Source: Aquarana catesbeiana
Taxonomy: Eukaryota; Chordata; Amphibia; Anura; Ranidae
Reading direction: 5' to 3'
Length of the DNA stretch: 64,000 nucleotides
NCBI RefSeq assembly: GCF_042186555.1
Contig: NC_133327.1
Coordinates: 53,518,065-53,582,064 of the forward strand
Part shown: one piece after another, positions 1-11,571 of the stretch
Layout of the letters: each line of letters opens with the position of its first letter
Numbering within the stretch: position 1 is the stretch's first letter
Made by a program: the position numbers and the translations under genes
Notes under the pieces: generated by a model
Seen by the model: the letters and a program-made list of their open reading frames with translations, nothing else
Told to the model about the DNA's origin: nothing
The model's database searches: none

Positions 1-101
1 GTTATTTCCTAAGGGCAAAGCCACTTTGCACTACAAGTGCAGTTTCAGTGCAGTTGCAAGTGCACTTGTAGTGAAAAGTGTCTTTGCATTTAGTAAATAA
101 C
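1..101. repeat. Small palindromic MITE
   Basis: The segment opens with GTTATTTCCTAA and closes with TTAGTAAATAAC, so the ends are imperfect inverted repeats. The inner words CCACTTTGCACTACAAGTGCA recur at 49913-50112, and a related AAAGTGCA/TTTACTAAA vocabulary occurs at 49195-49462. It is a non-coding element of one dispersed family. The superfamily is not clear from the ends. Confidence 0.5.
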
Positions 102-169
102 AGCCAACAGTGCTTTGTATAAGGTTACACAATCACGACATTTTCTGCACTCCACACATTTCTGTCAGG

Positions 170-1077
170 GTCAGCTCAAACAAACACAAGCAGTAAATGT
201 CCACAAAGAAGAGCCTGGGGGGAGATGCCTGTCGAGAACTTGAGGTCCTGCAGGCTTCTCCCTGTGGCCAAATACCGCAAGGTAGCAACCAACCTCTGCT
301 CCGGAGTGATGGCTTGCCTCATGCAGGTATCCTGCCTGCTAATATAAGGGGTCAGCAAAGCCAACAAACGGTGAAACACGGGGTCCGTCATCCTGAGAAA
401 GTTCCTGAAATCATCAGGATTATTCTCACGGATCTCACGGAGCAAAGGCATATGACAGAACTGGTCACGCTGGAGCAACCAATTCTTGGTCCATGAACTC
501 CTCCCCACCCTGTTCATGGACTGGACTTGTGTCAAGGTCAGGACCCCAACACCAAGCCCCCGCACAGCACGAACTCTACGAGGAGTACGCATACGAAACA
601 TGGCTAGAAAACGGTCGGCTGCTCAGAACGAAGTAACAGAACGCACTGAAGAACAGCAAGGCCTGTGAAGAGCGACCTGAAAAACAGCAACGAGCGGGCA
701 AGATCGCACAGAAAACTCCGATACGAACTGACTGCACGCACTGAAGAGCAGATACAAACCCACAAGCATAAACTGAATGGCAGAAAACGATCTGAAAGCC
801 ACGAGTCTGAAAAAGCGCGAATCGTCTCTCACCAAACTTTTGCTAACACGAGATTAGCAAAAGGAGCCCAAAGGGTGCCGCGCTTAGTTCTGAACCGGCC
901 TTTTCTAGTCTCGTCGTACGTGGTGTACATCACCGCGTTCTTGGCGATCGGAAATTCCGACAACTTTGTGCGACCGTGTGTACGCAAAACAAGTTTGAGC
1001 CAACATCCGTTGGAAAAAATCCTAGGATTTTGTTGTCGGAATGTCCGAACAAAGTCCGACCGTGTGTACGGGGCAAT
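170..1077 (-). mobile_element. PIF/Harbinger DNA transposon, truncated
   Basis: The right end (1052-1074) reads CCGTGTGTACGGGGCAA, the same type of terminus as the Harbinger-like MITEs at 27343-27794, 36567-37009 and 39387-39816. The interior encodes the N-terminal part of a Harbinger-type transposase on the minus strand (176-601). The catalytic half and the other terminus are not present, so this copy cannot move by itself. The fragment at 45415-45949 is a second, more decayed copy of the same family. Confidence 0.65.
176..601 (-). pseudogene. Harbinger transposase N-terminal fragment
   Basis: About 105 residues of the 141-residue reading frame resemble the N-terminal region of vertebrate HARBI1-like transposases: WTKNWLLQRDQF, then NPDDFRNFLRMTDPVFHRLLALLTPY, then ITPEQRLVATLRYLATGRSLQDL. 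That order of a helical block followed by the TxxQRLxxTLRYLATG block is characteristic of the family. The frame ends in unrelated sequence just after the GISPQAL segment, so the DDE nuclease core is missing. The same segment occurs at 45420-45560 with only part of it left. It is a broken transposon gene and not a host HARBI1 gene; confidence in family is good, function is lost. Confidence 0.65.
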
Positions 1078-1490
1078 ACAGTGTGTACAGTTTCTACTAC
1101 ACTTCTGGTGGGGTACACAGTACACAATACAGTGCAGCCGTAGTACAGTTGTTAATACAGTGCAGGCGGTGTACACAGTATCTAATACAGTGTGTATAGT
1201 GTCTACTACACTTCTGGTGGCGTACACAGTATAAAATACAGTGCAACCATAGTACAGTTGCTAATACAGTGCAGGTGGTGTACACAGTATCTAATACAGT
1301 GTGTACAGTTTCTATTACACTACTGGAAATGTACACAGTACACAATAAAGTGCAGCCGTAGTACAGTTTCTACTACTTTTCTGGTGGTGTACACAGTATC
1401 TAATACAGTGTGTACAGTTTCTACTACAATTCTGGTGGTGTACACAGTACACAATACAGTGCAGCCGTAGTACAGTTTCTACTATTAGTA
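1078..1490. repeat. Minisatellite, GTGTACACAGTATCTAATACAGT units
   Basis: Units of about 50-60 bp built from the words GTGTACACAGTATCTAATACAG, TGTGTACAGTTTCTACTACA and GTGCAGCCGTAGTACAGTTG alternate in tandem. The array continues at 2796-2976, so it was interrupted by the insert at 1494-2728. Open frames on both strands here (VYTVSNTV and similar) are periodic translations of the repeat and not genes. Confidence 0.85.
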
Positions 1491-1493
1491 TCT

Positions 1494-2728
1494 ATGAAAA
1501 CAAGAAATTTGCTCTAGATGAGACTTTGAAAGAACAGTGAACAACTAAATGATTATAGAGAAGTACAAAAATATATACATTTTAATAGATCAATCCTTGA
1601 TGGTCTGGGCGGAGGCGCCGTCGTCCCGGGGGGCGTTCCCTGAGCCCCTCCTCTCCACACACATCACCTAGAGGATTGGCTCTCACCTACACATTTAAAG
1701 CATGGTGCTGGCACATAAACGCTCTCATGCAGCTTGTGTGCAGCACCTGGGATCACTCCACATACCAGCCATTTTTTCAGGTAAATACTTCAATCTTATG
1801 CATATACCATGACCCCACGAGATGATCTTAAAGGTCCTGTTTTATATGAGGTGATCTGATGGTTCACCTGGCATTTTACTTACTTATCCCTTATTTACCT
1901 TACCAAAGGTTATCTGTTCCCTTTTTCCCCAAAGTTTGTGAAAGGTAATTTCCATGTTTTTTTACAATGTGTCTATATCACCTGAATAAATATATATATA
2001 CACTTACATACTTATATATTAATACTCACCTGACATAATGGCCAGGTGGATTTTTTCCAACTATTTTATTTAATTGCATAGAACTAGCTGTCTCTTTCCA
2101 TTTCCTCTTTTCCCTCTGCGATTTTGTTGCTTCACACATTTTAAGAACCAATAGAGAGGATCCCTTGGGACACCCTCTGTGGGTGACCTCATTTGGGCAT
2201 TGATGCGCTTTGGGATGCAGCCGAATTTGTCTGAACTGGAATCTGAGTGGACCTGTGGTCGTAGTCTGTCCCTAATGTTTTAAATTGGATGCAAGATACT
2301 GTAAATGTCTATGCAATGTAAATGGTTAGTATATATGTGTAAGAGTAAAAGAAAAAAAATATTTTCTTGTTTAATTGTTTGTTGTTATAACTATATAGCT
2401 TACACATTCTCCTTTGCTAATTTTAGACGTATTAACGTCCCGTTGTAACCTCCTACCCCTGAAGAAGAGAACAAATACCGTAAATTTGAAACGCGTTGGC
2501 TATCTCTGTTGCTTATACCATATTTCCAACAGATCAATGGTGGTTGTCAACTGTTGTTACTTGATCGTATATACCTGTACCTGCATCCAGCATATACATA
2601 ACTTTATATACTGTATCTTTTTTAACTTTGATCTATTAAAATTTATATATTTTTGTACTTGTCTATGATCATTTAGTTGTTCACTGTCCTTTCAAAGTCC
2701 CATCTAGAGCAATTTTCTTGTTTTCATG
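1494..2728. mobile_element. Element with about 100-bp inverted ends, inserted in minisatellite
   Basis: The stretch 1494-1592 (starting ATGAAAACAAGAAA) is the reverse complement, with few mismatches, of 2629-2728 (ending TTCTTGTTTTCAT). The 1-kb interior has no convincing coding region. It includes GAAGAAGAGAACAAATACCG followed by GAAACGCGTTGG (about 2460-2500), a motif shared with other non-autonomous elements in this window. The minisatellite resumes on the right after about 70 bp. The transposon class is unresolved. Confidence 0.6.
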
Positions 2729-2795
2729 TATATCCAGGGATGTGGGTCAGTTTAAATCTCTGTTTATGTGACCATTTAGCACCCTTTGTTAAATT

Positions 2796-2976
2796 CTACA
2801 CAGTATCTAATACAGTGTGTAAATTTTCTACTACACTTCTGGTGGTGTACACAGTATAAAATACAGTGCAGCCGTAGTACAGTTGCTAATACAGAGCAGG
2901 CGGTGTACACAGTATCTAATACAGTGTGTACAGTTTCTACTACACTTCTGGTGGTGTACACAGTATCTAATACAGT
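2796..2976. repeat. Minisatellite, second half of the 1078-1490 array
   Basis: The same TACACAGTATCTAATACAGTGTG and CAGCCGTAGTACAGTTG units as at 1078-1490 are in the same orientation. The array ends where the hAT reading frame begins near 3000. Confidence 0.85.
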
Positions 2977-3015
2977 GTAGTGTGTAGTTGTTTTTTGCAA
3001 AACAAAATATACACC

Positions 3016-3594
3016 ATGTCCGCAAGGCTACCAAGGAGAGGCAAACACTCACAGGCTACTAAAAGAGGGCAAGCAGTTTCCGGGTCTACAATCAACAGTG
3101 CTGGTTATGGACATGGTGCATCCTCTGCAGGTGGCCGTGGGGCACACTTGTCCTTTTTTTCTGCTGCTGACCATGTTATTGAGCCAGAACATGCAGAAGA
3201 GTTGGTGGAGTGGATAACAAAGCTGTCCTCATCTTCCTCATCTTCTGTCACACAGGCTCAGAGTAGTTTGCCTTCCAATGCAGCTGCCAAAGCGGCCTAT
3301 ACCACCGGCTTCTTGTCCACAATCATTCCTTCCGTAGCCCCACCATCATGCACGGAGGAGTCCCCAGAACTATTCAACCACAGTGTCGGGTACACGCTGC
3401 TGGAGGATGCGCAGCAATTTGAAAGTTCCAATGTTGGTTCCGAGGTTGAGGAAGGGACTAAAGTGAGCCTAGAGAGAGGGGATGCCCAAGAAGGACAAGA
3501 AACTGGCAGTCTTGTTCCCCCAGCTGCAGCATACTTCCAAGTTTGCTCCAGTGATGAGGAGGGAGGGGATGATGAGATCACTGACTGTACTTGA
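3016..3594 (+). pseudogene. hAT element N-terminal coding piece
   Basis: A 193-residue frame starts MSARLPRRGK and is rich in Ser, Gly and acidic residues (poly-Ser around residue 75, SSDEEGGDDE near the end). I see no known domain in it. It sits where the N-terminal region of a BED-finger hAT transposase would be. In the next frame the sequence continues as VLECLREERRRG, and this runs across the L1 insertion point into the downstream hAT region. A frameshift near 3580 therefore ends this frame early. It could also be an accessory ORF of the element; function unknown. Confidence 0.4.
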
Positions 3595-3619
3595 GTGCCT
3601 GAGAGAAGAGAGGAGGAGG

Positions 3620-5923
3620 GGGGGCGTGTCCAGGATGGCAGAGGGAGCAGACGTGTTTGTCTGAGCTCCCTGAGACCGGATCTAATCATCCTATTTTACT
3701 GGGTGTAGACCCCATAACATTTACCTTACTGGATCCCTCCTGACCGGGGGACCGTCTCAGTTCGATTGGGATAGGAATCGGCCAGCCGGAACCTTAAAAA
3801 AAGGGAAAGGGCCGGACATCGCGGACTAGGTCGAAGCCGCCACCTCGATTGGACGCCGCGAACGGAAGCGGGCAGCGGGCTCTCCCTGTCCCTCCTTACT
3901 CCTGGTGCCCTCCTTGGGGTATGCAAAGGCGGAAAAGTCAGCCTAGATCCCAGAATAAGGCCGCAAAGTCCGACATCATAGACAAGGCCACACCCGGGGC
4001 CTCGCCTAAAACTCTTCCCCAGATGGAGAACCAGACCAAAAATCCTGACAGGATGCCTGCCACGGCGGCTGATTTTAAGGCAGTTCTACAGCCCATAACC
4101 ACCCTGACCGGTAAGGTGGATCACATACAAGCTAATGTAGAGTTTATTAGGAAGGACTTTGATGCCTTTCGTGGGACGAGTATCTGAGGTGGAGCAAAGG
4201 GTCTCTCAGGCTGAGGATACAGTGCGTGACCACGGGGCTGACATTCATGCACTTAAAGCCAGAGTAAAGACGCTTGAGTCCCGCGCAGAAGATGCAGAGA
4301 ACCACAATAGAAGGAATAATTTACGCATATTGGCACTCCCTGAGGGGGCAGAGGGTACAAATCCTACGGCCTTCACTGAACGGCTATTGCTACAACTACT
4401 CCCTTCAGCACATTTCTCCCAATTCTTTACTGTGGAAAGGGCCCATTGCATACCCACCACCAGGGGGCCCCATGGAGCACCGCCCCGTACCTTTATCTTC
4501 AAACTCCTTCATTTTCGGGACAGAGACATTGTGATGAGGGAGGCCAGAGCCCAAGGCGAACTCCGCTTCGAAAATGCTAAGCTCCTAATATTCCCGGATT
4601 ATTCGCTGGAAACCCAAAAGCAGCGGAAATCCTTTGATGCTGTTAGAGCGAGGCTTCGCTCCCACCATATTAAATACAGCATGCTGTTCCCGGCTAGGCT
4701 GAGGGTGGAAGACGGGGAGTCTGTGAGGTTCTTTGCGTCCCCAGAGGAGGCCTCCGCCTGGATTGATACACTCCCGCCCAGATAAGTGAACTACCTAACT
4801 GCCCACTTAAGCGGACTGTTATGGTCTACTGTTCTTCCTGAACCATGCCTTTTCCTACCCATCGGCCTGGGTCTTTCTACTGGATCCTGTCACCCTCCAC
4901 ATGTTGTGGTTTCTCACTTCTGAACTCTAGAGAATCAGACAGCTGGACCCAGAGAGGCTTTTCAAGGCCTCATTACTGCAATAGTGGCGCCAGGTCTGTA
5001 TCCTAATTCTCCTTCTCCACCTTCCCCATCTTTGCACAGCCTGGACCCAGGCCCACTACCGGTTCCGAATGTAAATCATTTACTCAGTTACCACTATCTC
5101 TATGGATGGGGATCTGGCCCCTAATTGCCTTAGCCATGTGTGGCCTTAAAGACGTGCCTCTCTTATACACTGGCCCACTTAGGGCCTCCCGACCTGCATT
5201 GTCCACTGCCGCTCTGTTTTTTCTCCTTTGGCAATGGCTGAGACATTTGAATTTACTTTGCAACGTTAATTTTAAGTTTGTACCATTGGCGGCTGATGGG
5301 AGCCTGCACCTGCTTTTTTACTAGTCCGGTCTCCAGCAAGAGACTAGATGTAAGATCTAACTGCTGAACTGCAGATGCCGTTTTGCACACATTCCCCCAT
5401 TACAGGCATGTTCACCTTGGTTCGAGATTGGGATCCTGAGCCTCCCCAAAGTTGGGGCTGAGGTTGGCGGGGTGGGGGGTGGGAGGGTTGGTTGGGTTTA
5501 TTTGGTTATGCTTGGTTCTTATGTTGTTCTTCCACAAGCGATGTAAACATATATGTCACTGGATGTTTGAGATGCCACGTCCTGACCTACATGATGGTCC
5601 GAACCTTGCATCTAATTTTGGGTAGAGGTCCCAGCTTGAAAATGTACCAATGGATGATTATGACTGACTATATAAACATTATATAAACCCCCCCCCCCCC
5701 CCGTCTCCAAGACCTCCTCAACTAGTACTACTGGAACCTATTATCTCTGATCTCATCTCCTAATGTGATGTAACTCAACACCTCTGTACTTCTCTATCCT
5801 GTTTCAAGATGTCGCTCATTCATCCTGTGACAATTCATGTAACAGTATTTCTGTGTACAACTGTGTATATGCATCGCTTGTATTGTAAAAATTGAATAAA
5901 CATTTCTTTTCTTGTTAAAAAAA
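3620..5923 (+). mobile_element. L1-like LINE insertion carrying ORF1 only
   Basis: The insertion is bounded by a 16-bp direct repeat, AGAAGAGAGGAGGAGG, at 3604-3619 and 5924-5939: a target site duplication inside the hAT element. It has a GC-rich 5' leader (GGGGCGTGTCC...), an L1-type ORF1 (3921-4785), about 1.1 kb of apparently non-coding 3' sequence, AATAAA at about 5895 and a short A tail. No endonuclease or reverse transcriptase is found between ORF1 and the tail, so it is a non-autonomous half-LINE or an internally deleted copy mobilised in trans. Confidence 0.75.
3921..4785 (+). pseudogene. L1 ORF1 protein (RNA-binding), one frameshift
   Basis: The protein begins MQRRKSQPRSQNK with a basic, low-complexity N terminus. 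A coiled-coil stretch follows (VSEVEQRVSQAEDTVRDHGADIHALKARVKTLESRAEDAE). Next is an RRM-like region containing NHNRRNNLRILALPEGAEG, and then the L1 C-terminal domain (FQ/FxVERAHCIPT, RTFIFKLLHFRDRDIVMREAR, LLIFPDYSLETQKQRKSF). This order matches the L1 ORF1p nucleic-acid chaperone that coats LINE RNA. A one-base shift around 4170-4180 separates the first 88 residues from the rest. The stop TAA is at 4783-4785. Copies like this make no functional protein unless the shift is a sequencing error. Confidence 0.75.
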
Positions 5924-5939
5924 AGAAGAGAGGAGGAGG

Positions 5940-8545
5940 AAGAGGCACAACTCAGAACGAGGCAGGGTGTCCTCTAGGGGGCAGCTTAAGGGCAGCCACC
6001 TTATTGCATCACACCGCAAAGCTCCGCAGGTGCAGGGTGCTGCTGACTCCCCGCTGACTTTTAAAAGTTCCTTGGTGTGGGCCTTTTTCGACACGTGTAG
6101 CAGATCGCACCGTTGCTGTTTGTAACCTATGTCCGAACCAGATCGAGCGTGGTCAGAACAGCAGCCGCTTGAGCACCACACTCTTGACCAGACATATGAC
6201 GACCTGCCATGCAGTCCGTTGGCAACAGCACTTGAAAGACCCACATCAAAGAAAAAGCGGACTTCTCCTTGCTCCTTATCTGGGATCTACAACCCCTCTA
6301 TACCTCCAGTCCGCTCAAAAACCTGCACTGAGAGGAATGAAGGTATAGCAATAGGTGTCCCAAGTACTTGTAGCCAATCTGCTAGCAGTACACCAACATC
6401 TGATTTTAGCAGGCAAATTGCCCTACTCCAGTTGCTGAACTGTAAAAAGAAATTCGGTCCCAGCCATCCATAGGCTCAGTGTCTGAATTCTAGCTTGGCC
6501 AAATTGCTAGCACTGCAACTGCTGCCTTTTCAGCTGGTAGACTCTGCCCCCTTTTGTGAATTTGTGTAATGTGCTGTACCTTAGTGGCAGGTTCCAAAAC
6601 GCCATTTCTTTTAACGGAAGGCCATTCCGTCTCTCTACCGGCATGAGGAAGGCAATGTTTTGGCCTCGTTGGACAGGGCGGTCAGCAGTAAGGTGCATAT
6701 TACCGCTGACTCATTGTCCAGCGGGCATGGGCAGGGACGTTACCTTCCTTCACAGTGCACTGGGTAACTCTGCTGGCAGCTGGGAAGGATGTAGGACAGG
6801 GTTCAGTATTGTTGGAGCTTGTTCCGCCACCACGCCTCCAAAATGCTAGTGGTGATTCTGCCACAGCTCTCTCCTCCACCCCCTCCTCTTCTTCTTCCTC
6901 TATGGCCTCTTCTGCAGATTTCTCCTCTGAACCAGCGGTGCTCCGTAAGTGTTCAAGGGGCTACACAAGCACTCAGTCAAAAAGATGTCACATGGTGCTT
7001 GAGTTGGTCTGCTTAGGGGACAGGAGCCACACTGGGGCAGAGATTCTGTCAGCTCTGCAGAGGCAGGCTCAGAGGTGGTTGACGCCATGCCAGCTTCAGC
7101 CAGGAATGGTTGTATGCGACAATTGCACCAACCTTCTCTCCGCCCTCTGACAGGAACACTTGACCCATGTTCCATGTTTGGCACACGTACTGAATTTGGC
7201 GGTGCAGCGGTTCTTGAGCAGGTACCCAGGCTTACAGGATATCCTGAGGCAGGCCAGAAAAGTCTGTGGTCATTTCTACCGTTCATACAATGCCAGTGCT
7301 CGGCTGGTTGACATTCAAAGGGAATGCAACCTGCCCACCGAACCGCCTCATTTGTGAAATGCCTACCAGGTGGAACTCAATGTTGGCAATGCCGCAGCGG
7401 CTGCTCACGCAGCAGAGGGCCATCAATATGTACATGTGTAAATATGGCACCAGGACAGTGTCAGGGGAGCTTGGCTTCTTTTCGCCACACCAGTGGCTAC
7501 TGATCAAGGATACATGCACTGTCCTGTCACCATTTGAGGATGCCATGAGGATGGTGAGCAGCGACAATGCATGCATCAGTGACACTGTCCTTCTTGTCTT
7601 CCTGTTGGAGCACACGCTTCATGGAATAATGAACAGGGCATTTGAGGCAGAACAGCGGGAGGAAGAGGAGGACTTCCTTACCACTCAAGGCCCCCTTTAT
7701 CCAGATAGTATTCCTGCGGGCCCACCAAACAGACAGGAAGAAGAGGAGGAGGATTGTATCAGCATGGACGTGGAGGATAACACTCAGCAGCAGTCTTCAA
7801 GGGATGGTTTTCAGTCCCCAGAAACCCATGGAGTTGTATGTGGCTGTGAGGAGGTTGTTACGGATCATGTGATCCTTAGTGACTCAGAGGATACAGAATC
7901 AAATGCGTCTGCAAACTTACGCTGCATGGCCTCCCTGATTCTGCAAAGCCTGCGAAAGGACCCTAGGATTTGTGGTATCAAGGAGAGGGATCATTACTGG
8001 CTGGAAACCCTTCTTGATCCACGTTACAAGGGTAAGAAATGTTGAAGAAAGGTTTGTGCAATGCATTTCCAGACTCTGGGAGGTTACAATTTCCTGGTGC
8101 TGGACAACATGTTGCTGAGGCGTCGTTCAGTCAGAGGAAGAGCGGTGGAGAAGGTGGCCAGCTGACTGATGCCTTTAAACAATTTTTCAGTCCTCAGCGC
8201 CAAGGTCTGATCGGTTAAAGCGACCATCGCCAGTGTCTGCATTACATGGTGCAGGAATATCTAGGGGCAAGAGCAGATTTGGAGACCTTTCCAACAGAGC
8301 ATCCACTGGGTTACTGGGTTTTAGGGATGGACCACTGGCCAGAACTTGCTCAATATTCAATTGAGCTACTGGCCTGTCCTGCATCCAGCGTTCTTTCTGA
8401 AAGCACATTCAGTGCTGCTGGAGGGTTTGTAACAGATCACAGAGTGCGCCTGTCCACAGACTCTGTTGATAGGCTCACATTCATAAAAATGAAACAGTCT
8501 TGGATCAGCAGCTCAATCAGTTACATGCTGATGTAACTGATTGAA
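5940..8545 (+). pseudogene. hAT transposase, several frameshifts
   Basis: Pieces in three frames add up to a BED-finger hAT transposase. Near 6070-6115 a SLVWAFFDTCSRSH segment looks like the start of a BED zinc finger. The frames around 6975-7357 carry LLSAL, then THVPCLAHVLNLAVQRFL, the conserved CxAHxLNL block. Around 7361-8040 come the TRWNSML block, SPFEDAMRMVSSDNACISDTV and HYWLETLLDPRYKGK. At 8246-8536 is the C-terminal dimerisation region, with WPELAQYSIELLACPASSVLSESTFSAAG. Stops and frame changes near 7150, 7355 and 8045-8245 show decay. The family is secure; activity is lost. Confidence 0.75.
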
Positions 8546-8639
8546 TTTTCTATGGATGTGGGATCCCTTGAAGACTGCCTATGCCGAGTGACTATCCTAT
8601 TCCTCCTCAATCTTGATGATGCTAGCTTCCAACAATATT

Positions 8640-9244
8640 TTTGGTTTAGGGCACCACCACCACCACCCAAGGCCCAATCAATTTTTCTGCCCCTGTTTAA
8701 CAGGGGCATGTATTTAAAATTTTTTATATAATATTTCAACGCAGGGCCTGTTCCTGCGCCCAACAAGAGTATCTATGAGGGGTTACAGTGTTGTGGCACC
8801 ACCACCCAAGGCCCAGTTTTTCTGCCCCTGTTTAACAGGGGCATGTAATTACAATTCTTGATATAATATTTAATAGCAGGGCCCGTTCCTGCGCCCAACA
8901 AGAGTATCTGTGAGGGGTTACGGTGTTGTGGCACCACCACCACCAAAGGCCCAATTTTTCTGCTCCTGTTTAACAGGGGCTTGTAATTCCCAATCTTGAT
9001 ATAATATTTCACAGCAGGGCCCGTTCCTGCGCCCAACAAGATTAACTGTGAGGGCTTACAGTGTTCTGGTACCACCACCACCACCACTAAAGGCCCGATT
9101 TTTCTGCCCCTGTTTATCAGGGGCATGTAATTACAATTTTTGATATAATATTTCAACGCAGGGCCCGTTCCTGCACCCAACGAGAGTATCTTTGAGGGGT
9201 TACAGTGTTGTGGCACCACCACCACCAACAGGGGCATGTAATTA
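8640..9244. repeat. Tandem repeat of about 140 bp inside the hAT element
   Basis: Four to five units repeat GGCACCACCACCA, TTTCTGCCCCTGTTTAACAGG, TTGATATAATATTT and CAGGGCCCGTTCCTGCGCCCAA. Successive CCGTTCCTGC words lie near 8748, 8885, 9025 and 9165. The CTGTTTAACAGGGGCA word can form a small hairpin. The unit is cut by the CR1 insertion and resumes at 15607 with TATAGTATTTCACAGCAGGGCCCGTTCC. Confidence 0.8.
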
Positions 9245-10345
9245 CAAGTCTTGGTGTTTGTTTGCTGTTTGCTGTCTGTTGCTGTTTGCTGTCTGTTGCT
9301 GTTTGCTGTCTGTTGCTGTCTGTTGCTGTTTGCTGTCTGTTGCTGTCTGTTTGCTGGGTTGCATTTTGGGGGCTTTTCCTTTTAGTTTTTAATTTGCCTT
9401 TTGCTGTCACTTTTTAAATAGCTTTTTTTTTTTTTTCCTGGTTTCATCAGTCTATCAATTAAGGGGTGTGGTTAATTGCTCACAGGTGCCTATTTAACTG
9501 GTTGTAGGACTCAGTCTGAGCGTGCTCAGTCTGAAGCTGTGGAGCTTGGTGTAAGTGGAGCTGGATTAAGTGGGAGTTAAAAACAAGAGTTAGAGTATAC
9601 AAGTCTTGGTGTTTGTTTGCTGTTTGCTGTCTGTTGCTGTTTGCTGTCTGTTGCTGTTTGCTGTCTGTTGCTGTCTGTTGCTGTCTGTTGCTGTTTGCTG
9701 TCTGTTGCTGTCTGTTGCTGTCTGTTGCTGTCTGTTTGCTGGGTTGCATTTTGGGGGCTTTTCCTTTTAGTTTTTAATTTGCCTTTTGCTGTCACTTTTT
9801 AAATAGCTTTTTTTTTTTTCCTGGTTTCATCAGTCTATCAATTAAGGGGTGTGGTTAATTGCTCACAGGTGCCTATTTAACTGGTTGTAGGACTCAGTCT
9901 GAGCGTGCTCAGTCTGAAGCTGTGGAGCTTGGTGTAAGTGGAGCTGGATTAAGTGGGAGTTAAAAACAAGAGTTAGAGTATACAAGTCTTGGTGTTTGTT
10001 TGCTGTTTGCTGTCTGTTGCTGTTTGCTGTCTGTTGCTGTCTGTTGCTGTCTGTTGCTGTTTGCTGTCTGTTGCTGTCTGTTGCTGTCTGTTGCTGTCTG
10101 TTTGCTGGGTTGCATTTTGGGGGCTTTTCCTTTTAGTTTTTAATTTGCCTTTTGCTGTCACTTTTTAAATAGCTTTTTTTTTTTTTTTTCCTGGTTTCAT
10201 CAGTCTATCAATTAAGGGGTGTGGTTAATTGCTCACAGGTGCCTATTTAACTGGTTGTAGGACTCAGTCTGAGCGTGCTCAGTCTGAAGCTGTGGAGCTT
10301 GGTGTAAGTGGAGCTGGATTAAGTGGGAGTTAAAAACAAGAGTTT
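9245..10345 (+). repeat. Three tandem 5' UTR monomers of the CR1
   Basis: Units begin CAAGTCTTGGTGTTTG at 9245, 9600 and 9983 (about 355, 383 and 363 bp). Each holds a variable run of TGTTGCTGTC/TTTGCTGTC words, GGGTTGCATTTTGGGGGC, a T-run, CAGTCTATCAATTAAGGGGTG, and GGACTCAGTCTGAGCGTGCTCAGTC. Length differences come from the short-word run and the T-run. Their place ahead of ORF1 resembles the promoter monomers of some mammalian L1s. This is an inference, with no direct evidence of promoter activity. Confidence 0.8.
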
Positions 10346-10562
10346 AAAACAGGAGGTTATAACAGGGGTCATAGTACCTGTGTAGTGTGAGTATCTGAGT
10401 GTTGTCTGAGTAGTGTGTGTGGATCGTTAGTACTTGTGTATTGTGTACCTGTGTATTGTCGTGTACCTGTGTATTGTCTTGAATATTAGTGCCAGGAAGC
10501 TAGCTGTTAGGTAATTTGGACAGGGTAAAATCCCCAAATCCTCACTAAATTTAATAGGTACG

Positions 10563-11545
10563 ATGCCCGGAGGGTGTGGAGAGGCGACTCTTTGTACATC
10601 TTGCCGCATGTATGCATTCCTTGATCATCCGATCGAGGGCGAATACTGCTGAGCAAAATGTAAGCACATTGTTTCCCTGGAAGCCCAGGTTCTGAATCTG
10701 GGGAAGCAACTGTCAGCACTGAGAAGTCCCTCCACACTAAAGGTGAGCCAGGAACGTACACGGCAGGTGCCGGCAGGGGCCAGCACAGAGGAGGGTGGAG
10801 ACAAAGAGGTGCAGGCACTAGCAAAGAGTAGATGGGTGACAGTCAGGTGGGGTAGAGGGGGAAGTGCCAGAGAGGCAGATCCAGGACTGGAGCATCCCAA
10901 TAAGTACGCTCCATTGAGTGACATTGGTGTAACCAGTCAGGGACCAGCACTGCTGGAGATGAGGGACTCTCCTAGCTGCCAGGGGAAGAACTCCTCCAGT
11001 GAGAGTGGGGGGGGGCAGCAAAGGGAAAGGAAAGACAGATTCTGGTGGTAGGGGACTCAATTCTTAGAAAGACAGAGAGGGCAATCTGTAACCAAGACCT
11101 GAAGCGCCGAACAGTATGTTGTCTACCGGGCACTCGGGTTCGGCACATCACGGATCTTGTGGACAGATTACTGGGAGGGGCTGGGGAAGACCCGGCTGTC
11201 ATGGTGCACGTTGGCACCAATGACAAAGTCAGAGGCAGATGGAGTGTCCTAAAGAACGATTTTAGGGACTTAGGAGCTAAATTGAGGAAAAGGACATCCA
11301 AGGTAGTGTTCTCAGGAATACTACCGGTACATCGAGCCACACCAGAAAGGCAGAGGGAGATTAGGGAAGTAAACAAGTGGCTGAAGAGCTGGTGTAGTAA
11401 GGAGGGGTTTGGGTTCCTGGACGACTGGGCCGACTTCTCAGTCGGTAACCGGTACTATAGAAGGGACGGACTGCACCTAAATGAGAAGGGTGCAGATCTG
11501 CTGGGAATGAAGATGGCCAAAAAGTTAGAGGGGTTTTTAAACTAG
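10563..11545 (+). pseudogene. CR1 ORF1: Cys-rich motif plus SGNH esterase, broken
   Basis: The first ATG in frame gives MPGGCGEATLCTSCRMY, a CxxC-containing start, then a heptad-like SLEAQVLNLGKQLSALR segment. The second half is an SGNH/GDSL esterase: block I VVGDSILRK (catalytic Ser) at about 11043-11070, block III VHVGTND, and block V DGLHLN with the catalytic Asp/His pair near 11467-11485. A CR1 ORF1 esterase of this type is known. Two faults are visible: an in-frame TGA at 10650-10652, and a frame change at the nine-G run 11007-11015 just before the esterase. Stop TAG at 11543-11545. Confidence 0.8.
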
Positions 11546-11571
11546 GCGATGGGGGGGAGGGTCCAGAGACA

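Noticed and set aside
829..1470. Several frames of 80-190 codons on both strands (VYTVSNTV-like)
   Set aside because: They are periodic translations of the tandem repeat and the Harbinger end; no domain, and frames exist on both strands.
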